From NCBI GenBank assembly GCA_913774355.1, contig CAJYGB010000035.1, positions 1 to 64,000 of the forward strand: a stretch of 64,000 nt of DNA, read 5' to 3'. The stretch is from an uncultured Chryseobacterium sp. GTDB taxonomy: Bacteria; Bacteroidota; Bacteroidia; Flavobacteriales; Weeksellaceae. Shown here in pieces: positions 46,004-53,747 of the stretch (position 1 is the stretch's first letter; every line of letters begins with the position of its first letter). The notes beneath the pieces are model-generated. The model was not told where the DNA came from and did not search any database. It was given only the letters and a program-made list of their open reading frames with translations. Both the position numbers and the translations under genes were made by a program.

Positions 46004-47611
46004 ATGGAATTTAGATATCAGGATCCGTATCCGATTCAGAAAGATGATACGATGTATAAAAAGCTTACCTCAGACTATGTAAAAGTGGAGCAACTGGGAG
46101 ACCGCGAAATTTTAACCATTGATCCGAAAGGATTGGAATTGTTGGCGGAAGAAGCCATGGCGGACGTTTCTTTTATGCTTCGCTCTTCACACCTTGAAAG
46201 TCTGAGAAGAATCATCGATGATCCTGAAGCGACGGACAACGACCGTTTTGTGGCGTATAATTTATTACAAAACGCGGCAGTAGCGGCAGAAGGTGCTTTA
46301 CCATCCTGCCAGGATACCGGAACAGCGATCGTAATGGGGAAAAAAGGGGAGAATGTGTACACCGGAGTAGATGACGGTGAATATTTAAGCAAAGGAATCT
46401 ACAACACTTATCAGAAAAGAAACTTACGCTATTCCCAGGTCGTACCATTGACGATGTTCGATGAAAAGAATTCCGGTTCCAACCTTCCGGCGCAGATCGA
46501 TATCTATGCTAAAAAAGGCGATTATTATGAATTTTTATTCTTAACCAAAGGAGGCGGTTCTGCCAACAAGACGTTCCTTTACCAGAAAACAAAATCGTTG
46601 CTGAACGAAAAATCCCTGGAAGAATTCATCAAAGAAAAAATTTCGGATTTGGGAACTGCGGCCTGTCCGCCTTATCACCTGGCTCTGGTGATCGGAGGGA
46701 CTTCCGCTGAAGCGAACCTGGCTGCCGTAAAAAAAGCATCCGCGAAATATTACGATAATCTTCCGACAGAAGGAAACGATGCCGGACAGGCTTTCAGAGA
46801 CCTGGAATGGGAAGCGAAAGTACAGAAGATCTGCCAGGAAAGTGCCATCGGAGCGCAGTTCGGAGGGAAATACCTTACGCATGATGTACGGGTGATCCGG
46901 CTTCCGCGCCACGCCGCATCCTGTCCGGTGGGAATGGGGGTTTCCTGTTCGGCAGACCGAAATATCAAAGGAAAAATTACCAGAGACGGAATTTTCCTGG
47001 AGCAGTTGGAAGTAGATCCGAAAAGATTTTTACCGGCAACGCCGCCTCATCTTGAAGAAGCGGTGGAAATCGATCTGAACAGACCGATGCCGGAAATTTT
47101 AGCCGAACTTTCAAAATACCCGATCAAAACAAGATTAAAATTAAACGGCACACTAATCGTTGCACGAGATATTGCCCACGCGAAGATCAAGGAGATCCTC
47201 GACAGCGGCCAGCCGATGCCGGAATATTTCAAAAACCACCCGATCTATTACGCGGGGCCCGCAAAGACACCGGAAGGAATGGCTTCAGGAAGTTTCGGAC
47301 CGACAACTGCGGGAAGAATGGATGTGTATGTGGATGAATTCCAGAGCCACGGCGGAAGCATGATCATGCTGGCCAAAGGAAACAGAAGCAAGGACGTTAC
47401 AAACGCCTGTGGTAAATATGGAGGGTTCTATCTAGGATCCATCGGAGGACCTGCTGCGATCTTAGCGAAAGACAATATTCTTTCTGTTGAGGTCGTAGAT
47501 TTCCCAGAATTAGGCATGGAAGCGGTACGGAAGATCGAAGTGAAAGATTTCCCGGCGTTCATTATTACCGATGATAAAGGGAATGATTTCTTTGCGGATC
47601 TGGCGCACTAA
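46004..47611 (+). CDS. fumA: Class I fumarate hydratase ([4Fe-4S], FumA/FumB type)
   Basis: 535 residues. The alpha-domain includes the Cys in [18 protein letters not shown], and [19 protein letters not shown] supplies further conserved Cys; the beta-domain includes [31 protein letters not shown]. The oxygen-sensitive cluster performs the same hydration as FumC, so this enzyme depends on the Suf system. FumA and FumB cannot be told apart here. Confidence 0.95.
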   Translation: MEFRYQDPYPIQKDDTMYKKLTSDYVKVEQLGDREILTIDPKGLELLAEEAMADVSFMLRSSHLESLRRIIDDPEATDNDRFVAYNLLQNAAVAAEGALPSCQDTGTAIVMGKKGENVYTGVDDGEYLSKGIYNTYQKRNLRYSQVVPLTMFDEKNSGSNLPAQIDIYAKKGDYYEFLFLTKGGGSANKTFLYQKTKSLLNEKSLEEFIKEKISDLGTAACPPYHLALVIGGTSAEANLAAVKKASAKYYDNLPTEGNDAGQAFRDLEWEAKVQKICQESAIGAQFGGKYLTHDVRVIRLPRHAASCPVGMGVSCSADRNIKGKITRDGIFLEQLEVDPKRFLPATPPHLEEAVEIDLNRPMPEILAELSKYPIKTRLKLNGTLIVARDIAHAKIKEILDSGQPMPEYFKNHPIYYAGPAKTPEGMASGSFGPTTAGRMDVYVDEFQSHGGSMIMLAKGNRSKDVTNACGKYGGFYLGSIGGPAAILAKDNILSVEVVDFPELGMEAVRKIEVKDFPAFIITDDKGNDFFADLAH

Positions 47612-47630
47612 AGAACAATTTATAAAATAA

Positions 47631-47690
47631 ATACTACTTTGTATTGCATGGTACTTTTTTAAAAGCTACTTTTGCAATACAAAGTAATAT
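47631..47690 (+). promoter_or_regulatory. Promoter inside an operator-like inverted repeat (serine hydrolase)
   Basis: A perfect 14-bp inverted repeat (47635-47648 and 47673-47686, TACTTTGTATTGCA and its reverse complement) extends to 17 of 18 pairs over 47631-47690. The core promoter lies within it: TTG at 47644-47646 in the left arm, TACTTTTG at 47667-47674 touching the right arm, spacer 20 bp. A dimeric repressor bound here would cover both elements. The start codon follows at 47692. Confidence 0.65.
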
Positions 47691-47691
47691 C

Positions 47692-48756
47692 ATGAAAAAA
47701 ACATTTCTCGCTTTACTGTTAAGCATTGCTCTTATTAATTTATCATTTGCTCAGCTTACTCAAAAGATTGACAGCATCATACAAACAGGATTTAAGGATC
47801 CGAATGCTCCTGGCGGAGCCTTTCTGGTTTCAAGAAAAGGTAACCTTATTTACGAAAAAGCTTTTGGAAAAGCCAATCTTGAATTGAATGTCGACATGAC
47901 TACCGATAATGTTTTTCAAATCGGTTCCATGACCAAGCAGTTTACGGCAGTTTCAATTCTTATTCTCGAGCAACAGGGAAAACTGAAGGTAAATGATCCC
48001 GTTTCTAAATATATTCCTGATTATCCTTCGGGAAATACAATTACCATTCATCATCTTTTAACGCATACTTCGGGTATTAAGGATTTCACCAAAATGAAAG
48101 CCCTTTCGGAAATTGCCCAGAAAGAAATGTCTCCAAAAATGATGGTAGACTTTTTTAAAAATGAGCCGGTAGATTTTCAACCCGGGGAGAAGTTCGACTA
48201 TAACAATTCCGGCTATGTATTGCTGGGATACCTGATCGAACTGGTTTCCGGTGAAAAATATGAAGATTTCGTTAAGAAAAACATCTTTGAAAAAGCAGGA
48301 ATGAACCATTCTTTTTATGCGAGCGACCGGAAAATTATTAAAAACAGAGCATATGGCTATCATGAAAAAAGCGATGGCTTTGTCAATAAAACAGTTATTA
48401 GCTTCAGTGTTCCGTTTGCGTCCGGTTCGCTGATGTCTACCGTGGAAGATATGCTGAAGTGGCAGAAAGCCATCAATGGCAACCTTATCCTGGATGCGGC
48501 CCATACCCGAAAAGCATTTACCAAATATAAGCTCAACAGCGGTGAAGAATTTTCCTATGGCTACGGATGGCATCTGAAAGACATTAATGGGGTACCCGAT
48601 AGGGAGCACGGAGGAAGTGTTTTCGGATTTAAATCCATGGCGGTCTATATCCCGGAAAAAGACATCTATGTTGTAGGATTCAGCAATTGCGACTGCCATT
48701 CCCCGACCCAGATCATAAAAGATATGGCAGGGCTTGTCGTGAAGAACACGCAATAA
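47692..48756 (+). CDS. Secreted serine hydrolase (beta-lactamase/class C PBP family)
   Basis: The start is placed at the ATG at 47692, which gives a proper signal peptide (ending SFAQ); the frame also has an ATG at 47644 inside the promoter. 354 residues. SxxK at 79-82 (SMTK), YxN at 170-172 (YNN) and the C-terminal HGG of DREHGGSVFGF match the class C serine hydrolase fold. Such proteins are esterases or D-amino-acid peptidases more often than true beta-lactamases. The operator over its promoter suggests inducible expression. Confidence 0.88.
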   Translation: MKKTFLALLLSIALINLSFAQLTQKIDSIIQTGFKDPNAPGGAFLVSRKGNLIYEKAFGKANLELNVDMTTDNVFQIGSMTKQFTAVSILILEQQGKLKVNDPVSKYIPDYPSGNTITIHHLLTHTSGIKDFTKMKALSEIAQKEMSPKMMVDFFKNEPVDFQPGEKFDYNNSGYVLLGYLIELVSGEKYEDFVKKNIFEKAGMNHSFYASDRKIIKNRAYGYHEKSDGFVNKTVISFSVPFASGSLMSTVEDMLKWQKAINGNLILDAAHTRKAFTKYKLNSGEEFSYGYGWHLKDINGVPDREHGGSVFGFKSMAVYIPEKDIYVVGFSNCDCHSPTQIIKDMAGLVVKNTQ

Positions 48757-48821
48757 CGGAACAGTATTCGCTCCTGATTAGTTTAAAATCAAAATAAATA
48801 ATAAAATAGGAGATATATCTT

Positions 48822-48852
48822 TTGTGTAAAAAAATAAAAAGTCCTATTTTTG
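48822..48852 (+). promoter_or_regulatory. Promoter of the small His-rich membrane protein
   Basis: TTG at 48822-48824 and TATTTTTG at 48845-48852, spacer 20 bp. The start codon is 20 bp beyond the -7 box. Confidence 0.7.
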
Positions 48853-48871
48853 CCTAAAATCTTTAAGAAAA

Positions 48872-49180
48872 ATGATAACGATTTTATCAGCATTTTGGCC
48901 GTTTTATCAGTTCCTTTGGACCGTATTTTTCATCATTATGTTCCTTGTAGGGTTCTGGTGTATTTTCATGTTCTTCGGATTTGTTATCCCGTTATGGTTA
49001 ACGGAAGGTTTGAAAGAATACTTCGGAAAAGTGAAGCCGTTCAATCCTGAAGACATCAGAAGCAAAATGGTGTATGAGCAGGAAGGTGTAGAGGTGATTT
49101 ACAACGAGCCTAAAGGACACGGTCCGTTTATCCACGATCACGGTCATGGGCACGATATCCACGAGAAAGGACATCATTAA
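48872..49180 (+). CDS. Small membrane protein with His-rich tail, unknown
   Basis: 102 residues. One long or two short hydrophobic segments at about 7-42 are rich in Phe and Trp, followed by a cytosolic-type segment GLKEYFGKVKPFNPEDI and a tail with many His (GPFIHDHGHGHDIHEKGHH). The tail could bind Ni, Zn or Cu, but no family is recognised. Own promoter and terminator, so a genuine single-gene unit. Confidence 0.72.
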   Translation: MITILSAFWPFYQFLWTVFFIIMFLVGFWCIFMFFGFVIPLWLTEGLKEYFGKVKPFNPEDIRSKMVYEQEGVEVIYNEPKGHGPFIHDHGHGHDIHEKGHH

Positions 49181-49246
49181 TTGATTGTCATTGTTTTCCC
49201 ACATGAATTCCGGGAAAGCAATATCAAAGCAAAACAACATATATTG

Positions 49247-49277
49247 AAACCACTTATCTCTCGGTAAGTGGTTTTTT
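49247..49277. terminator. Bidirectional terminator
   Basis: A 10-bp stem AAACCACTTA (49247-49256) with TAAGTGGTTT (49265-49274) has T6 on plus. It sits between the convergent small membrane protein and AraC genes. Confidence 0.82.
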
Positions 49278-49280
49278 AGT

Positions 49281-50144
49281 TTAACGATTCTGCCTAAGCT
49301 TTTCCGGCGCAACGCCGAATTTCTTTTTAAAGGCGCGGGTGAAATTCTGGACATACTCATATCCGCATTCAATGGCGATCTCTTTGATCATCATTTTCTT
49401 ATCAATGATCAGCTTTTTGGCTTTCAGCATTCTCAGTTCTGACATATAATCGCTTACCGTAAGATGGTACTGTGCTTTAAATTCTTTCCGGATCTTGTTC
49501 TGATTGATCCCGATCAGTTTCCCGATCTCCTCAACTTTTATATTTCTGTGGTAATTCTCATCGATAAATTTTTTAATCACGGAAGGAGTCCGGGGAACTT
49601 CTTCCAACGTATTTTTTTCATGAAACTGTTCAAAAATAAGGAGCAGCAACTTGATCATTTTAGCTTCGACAAACAATTTTTGCAGCACTCCTTTTTTGGA
49701 ATAGCTAATAATTTCCTTTAAAATGAAGTTCATTTCCACTGTCATAGAAGGAGGCGTTTGCCTATGCAGGAAAATATAACGGTTCCGGATCATGCCTTCC
49801 AGAATCTCGGCATTTTCCTTATTGGATTCTGGATTGATGAGGTTTGAAATATAGTCGTAATTGATCTGGATCTGTAAGTATCTGAGCATTCCTTCATCTT
49901 CCGTCCATAATTCGGCAGTGCTTTCTTCACGGGAATAATGCAGGATATACTGGTTTTTTTTAAACAGGAATTCCGTTCCGCAGCCTTCGGCACTGAGGTG
50001 AATATTTTCGCTTAGAAAAAAAAGAAGGTTGAAGCTTGCTCTGCCTGCTGTCATATTGGATTTGGAAAACATACCTGTATACAACCTTTCCTTCAGAAAA
50101 ATGTTGATGTTTTCAGAACTGAACAATAATTCCTGATTCTTCAT
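49281..50144 (-). CDS. AraC-family transcriptional regulator
   Basis: 287 residues. The C-terminal 100 residues carry the double helix-turn-helix: NYHRNIKVEEIGKLIGINQNKIRKEFK and MIKEIAIECGYEYVQNFTRAFKKKFGVAPEKLR. The N-terminal part (about 1-170) is a putative sensor domain without a clear family. Divergent from the first FISUMP gene at 50273, which it might control; this is inferred from position only. Confidence 0.9.
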   Translation of the reverse strand: MKNQELLFSSENINIFLKERLYTGMFSKSNMTAGRASFNLLFFLSENIHLSAEGCGTEFLFKKNQYILHYSREESTAELWTEDEGMLRYLQIQINYDYISNLINPESNKENAEILEGMIRNRYIFLHRQTPPSMTVEMNFILKEIISYSKKGVLQKLFVEAKMIKLLLLIFEQFHEKNTLEEVPRTPSVIKKFIDENYHRNIKVEEIGKLIGINQNKIRKEFKAQYHLTVSDYMSELRMLKAKKLIIDKKMMIKEIAIECGYEYVQNFTRAFKKKFGVAPEKLRQNR

Positions 50145-50272
50145 ACAATGGTTTTAAAAATGGTACAAATACGATAACAAAAAGTTTGTTAATGATAATC
50201 TGATCTTCAATAAGTCCAATACTTTTGCGCAAAATTAATTATAATTTAGAATAAATAAAAATAATATTTGCG

Positions 50273-51313
50273 ATGAATAAGTTATTTACTTCTTTTTGCA
50301 CAACAGGGCTGGCGGTTTTGGTATTAATACTATCAGGGTACGCAGATGCACAGTCCTGCAACAATACAGATCCGGGAAACACTTCCGGAAATACAGGGTG
50401 TGTGTCCTTCGTATATCGGGGACAGGGAGTGACTTACTCTACGGTAAGAAGCGCGGACGGAAAGATCTGGCTCCGGCAAAACCTGGGAAGTAGCGCGGTA
50501 GCTTCGTCATTAACCGATACCGGAGCCTACGGAGACCTGTTCCAGTGGGGAAGATGGGATGATGGCCATCAGCTGAGGAATTCCGCCCTGCAGGCGAACG
50601 CTCCTACACCGAATAATCCTTCCGGATTCAGCGGTAACAGTACAGGTTTTTATTCGGCAGGTTATAATTCATCGGCCAACTGGTGGTCGGAAGGTGCCCC
50701 GGATAATCAGTGGACGGCATCAAGCCCTTCTTCTGTCACTGCGGTAAACGGAGCAGATCCATGCAAAGCCATCGGAGCCGGATGGAGGCTTCCTACAGTA
50801 AATGAAATAGAGACTGTTCTTACAGCGGAAAATATTTCGGACACAAGTTCCGCGCTTGCCAGCAACCTGAAGCTGGTGCCTGCAGGTATAAAAGACTACA
50901 ACGGAATCTTTTCACCGGGAACCAGGCTTTATCTATGGTCTTCTTCATCATCGCCTTATGCCGGTTCCGGCCAGCATCTGTATATCAGCCAGTATTCTGC
51001 ACTTACCAATAGTGGAGGAAGAGATGGGGGAATGTCCGTAAGATGCATTAAAAATACTTCAGTCATATTGGGAACTTCTGACTTTGGAAAGTCTTATACA
51101 GGCGTCTATCCTAATCCGACCAACGGTATTTTAAACATCAAAACAGATACTCCTGCTGAAAATGTGATGATGTTCAACGCGGCAGGACAAAAATTAAATA
51201 TTGAATTTTCTGAAAATAGAATTGATCTACAACAGTTTCCGAAAGGACTCTATTTTCTGGAAATTCATTTGAAAGACGGAAAAACACTTTCCCGAAAAAT
51301 TCTGAAAAAGTAA
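50273..51313 (+). CDS. T9SS-secreted protein with FISUMP domain
   Basis: 346 residues, signal peptide at about 1-26 (ending ADAQ). The FISUMP (Fibrobacter succinogenes major paralogous) domain spans about 40-265: TVRSADGKIWLRQNLG, GAYGDLFQWGRWDDGHQ, ADPCKAIGAGWRLPTVNE and GGMSVRCIK. The last 75 residues are a T9SS type A sorting domain (GVYPNPTNGILNIKT to SRKILKK), directing export across the outer membrane. A TACTTTTG -7 box at 50220-50227. Function of FISUMP proteins is unknown. Confidence 0.88.
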   Translation: MNKLFTSFCTTGLAVLVLILSGYADAQSCNNTDPGNTSGNTGCVSFVYRGQGVTYSTVRSADGKIWLRQNLGSSAVASSLTDTGAYGDLFQWGRWDDGHQLRNSALQANAPTPNNPSGFSGNSTGFYSAGYNSSANWWSEGAPDNQWTASSPSSVTAVNGADPCKAIGAGWRLPTVNEIETVLTAENISDTSSALASNLKLVPAGIKDYNGIFSPGTRLYLWSSSSSPYAGSGQHLYISQYSALTNSGGRDGGMSVRCIKNTSVILGTSDFGKSYTGVYPNPTNGILNIKTDTPAENVMMFNAAGQKLNIEFSENRIDLQQFPKGLYFLEIHLKDGKTLSRKILKK

Positions 51314-51418
51314 TGCCCAATGTGTGATAATCATTAAATGTTCGGAAATGATGATCTCTTTGGGTAAAAATAATTTCATAAAAGATTAAATAGAACTTAG
51401 AAATAAAAAGAATTGCTT

Positions 51419-53482
51419 ATGTTCAAAAATTTATATAATGCAGTACAAACAATCGGGATAAGTTTAGGATTGCTTACTATAGCTGCAAATTATTCCTACG
51501 CACAGCAATGGGAGAATGTTGGGGGAGTACCAACGGTTTCTACGGGTGGAACAAGCTTTAACAATCTGGCGATAAGCCCGTCAGGAAAATATTTTCTTTC
51601 TTATTATGATGTGGCCGCGGCTAAAGGTTCGGTGCAAAGGTTTGATGGAAGCTTATGGTCATACGTCGGCGGAAGTCTGGGCATTACCAACACTTATGCA
51701 ACCTACAACTCCTTGTCGCTGGCTCCCAACGGAAATATCTACTACACCAACCAGGGAACAGGTCTGGAAGTCCGGGAATTCAACGGAACGAGTTGGTTGC
51801 AACTGCCAAGTCCCACTACTTCTATGGTAAATTATCAGGCATCGGCTGTTTCTTCTGCCAATGTTCTTTTTACCTATTCCACCCACAATTCGGGAACGGT
51901 GCAGCGCTTTGTGAACGGAGCCTGGGAGCAGGTCGGAAATACCGGGTTTTCCGGCGGAGCATCTTTTGCGGAAATGGTGATTGGCACTAATAATAAAGTC
52001 TACACCTGCAATGTCTCCGGAGGTGTAAAAGTATACGAAAATATAACAACAGCCACTTCTTCAGACAGCTGGACTTTAGTGGGAGGAAGTATTGTGGATG
52101 CCGCATCTTCCAGCGAACAGTACAATTCAGATATAGCGATCGATGCGAATAATAATCTGTATGTGGCTTATGTTTCCAATTCCGCCAACGGACAGAAGTT
52201 AAATGTAAAAAAATTCAACGGAACAGCCTGGTCACAGTTGGGAAATGCTAACTTTTCCAGTGGCAGGGTACAGCATTTGGCTATTGCCGTTACCAATACG
52301 GGAGATCCGTATGTCGTGGCCAGCCGATGGGAGAATGATGATTTTTCGAGAAATACAGTCTATAAACTGGACGCTGCCACCCAAACCTGGGGAGCATTCG
52401 GCGGAAACTTCATTTCCGACGGACAGGCGGTTTACAATGATCTAGCCTATGACAAAGCAAATAATTATCTCGTTCTGGCGTATTCGCAAAACGGAACAAA
52501 AGTAAAAAAGATTTCGCTTACTCCGGCTTGTAATAACATGGATCCGGGGAACAATCCGGGAGATGTGGGCTGTGTAACATTCAATTACAGAGGGCAGCAG
52601 GTTAGTTATACAACGGTGAGAGCGGCAGATGGAAAAATCTGGCTTCAGCAGAATCTGGGAAGTGCCCGGGTGGCAGCCTCTTTCGATGATGCTGGTTCTT
52701 ACGGCGATCTTTTTCAGTGGGGAAGATGGGACGATGGCCATCAGCTGAGAAATTCGGCAGCGGCAGCGACTCCTTCTGTAAATTCACCGGACGGATTAGC
52801 CGGAACCAATGCTTTTGTGATTGGTTCAGGGGCTGCTTCCTGGTGGTCAACAAATGCCACCAGTGACCAATGGAATGTTGATTCTCCATCTTCGGTAAAT
52901 GCAGCAACCGGAGCAGATCCCTGCAAGGCAATAAGTCTGGGCTGGAGACTTCCGACTTCGGCGGAATGGGGAACCCTGGTAAGTGCAGAAGGAATCAATA
53001 ATCCGGCAACCGCTTATGCAAGCCGATTAAAACTGCCGGCCGGAGGATACAGGAGCAATACGACCGGAGCTTTTACCTTTGTCGGGCAGCGTGGGTATTT
53101 CTGGAGTTCCGACACAGCGAATTCCGGAGGCAAATTTTTATATGTCGGATCATCAATCGTAACGCCGGCTTCCGGAGGTCCGAGAGGTCAGGGAGAATCG
53201 GTAAGATGTATGAAAGATTTTTCTGCACTGGCTACATCTGACATTGGCCTTGCTGTAAAACCCATCCAGGTATATCCGAACCCGACCAATGGAATTTTAA
53301 ATATTAAATCAGATTCATCAATTGAGGCCGTACACATTACAAATGCAGTAGGGCAGAAAGTAGAGGCTCAGTTTTCAGGAAACCAGATCAATATGCAGGG
53401 AATGCCTAAAGGAATGTATATGATAGAAATAAAATTAAAAGGTCAGCAGCAGGCCATTTCCAAAAAAGTAATTAAGAATTAA
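51419..53482 (+). CDS. T9SS-secreted protein: propeller-like region, FISUMP domain, sorting tail
   Basis: The start is the ATG at 51419; a TTG two codons upstream is unlikely. 687 residues, signal peptide at about 1-29 (ending YSYAQ). Residues 30-360 contain repeated short blocks such as VQRFDGSLWSYVGG, VREFNGTSWLQLP, VKKFNGTAWSQLG and VYKLDAATQTWGAFGG, consistent with a beta-propeller. A FISUMP domain (about 370-600) closely resembles the upstream gene's and is followed by a type A sorting domain (VYPNPTNGILNIKS to AISKKVIKN). The two genes look like a duplicated FISUMP-sorting module with a new N-terminal domain here. Confidence 0.85.
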   Translation: MFKNLYNAVQTIGISLGLLTIAANYSYAQQWENVGGVPTVSTGGTSFNNLAISPSGKYFLSYYDVAAAKGSVQRFDGSLWSYVGGSLGITNTYATYNSLSLAPNGNIYYTNQGTGLEVREFNGTSWLQLPSPTTSMVNYQASAVSSANVLFTYSTHNSGTVQRFVNGAWEQVGNTGFSGGASFAEMVIGTNNKVYTCNVSGGVKVYENITTATSSDSWTLVGGSIVDAASSSEQYNSDIAIDANNNLYVAYVSNSANGQKLNVKKFNGTAWSQLGNANFSSGRVQHLAIAVTNTGDPYVVASRWENDDFSRNTVYKLDAATQTWGAFGGNFISDGQAVYNDLAYDKANNYLVLAYSQNGTKVKKISLTPACNNMDPGNNPGDVGCVTFNYRGQQVSYTTVRAADGKIWLQQNLGSARVAASFDDAGSYGDLFQWGRWDDGHQLRNSAAAATPSVNSPDGLAGTNAFVIGSGAASWWSTNATSDQWNVDSPSSVNAATGADPCKAISLGWRLPTSAEWGTLVSAEGINNPATAYASRLKLPAGGYRSNTTGAFTFVGQRGYFWSSDTANSGGKFLYVGSSIVTPASGGPRGQGESVRCMKDFSALATSDIGLAVKPIQVYPNPTNGILNIKSDSSIEAVHITNAVGQKVEAQFSGNQINMQGMPKGMYMIEIKLKGQQQAISKKVIKN

Positions 53483-53507
53483 ATTTTCGTCCATATTTAG
53501 TTGATTG

Positions 53508-53541
53508 ACAGAAGACTTTGTAAAAGAAGTCTTCTGTTTTG
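53508..53541 (+). terminator. Terminator of the FISUMP genes
   Basis: An 11-bp perfect stem (53508-53518 with 53527-53537) is followed by TTTTGTTTT. Confidence 0.82.
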
Positions 53542-53747
53542 TTTTAAACCGGTTTTAAATTTAGATATGGTACGATATTCAGGACCGGATTGCTTTTTAA
53601 TGATAACGATAGAGTGAGTTTTTTTCTATAGTATTGACGGCCAATAGATACTATTTCAATAGATTAAATAATTTTTTTGATACAGAACGAAAAGGTGATG
53701 AAAAATAAATTATCTTTATTAAACTGTACTAAAAAATTGAAAACTAT

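Noticed and set aside
47692..48756. Calling the serine hydrolase a class C beta-lactamase resistance gene
   Set aside because: SxxK, YxN and HGG motifs are shared by esterases and peptidases; the usual KTG is HGG and nothing here shows antibiotic hydrolysis.
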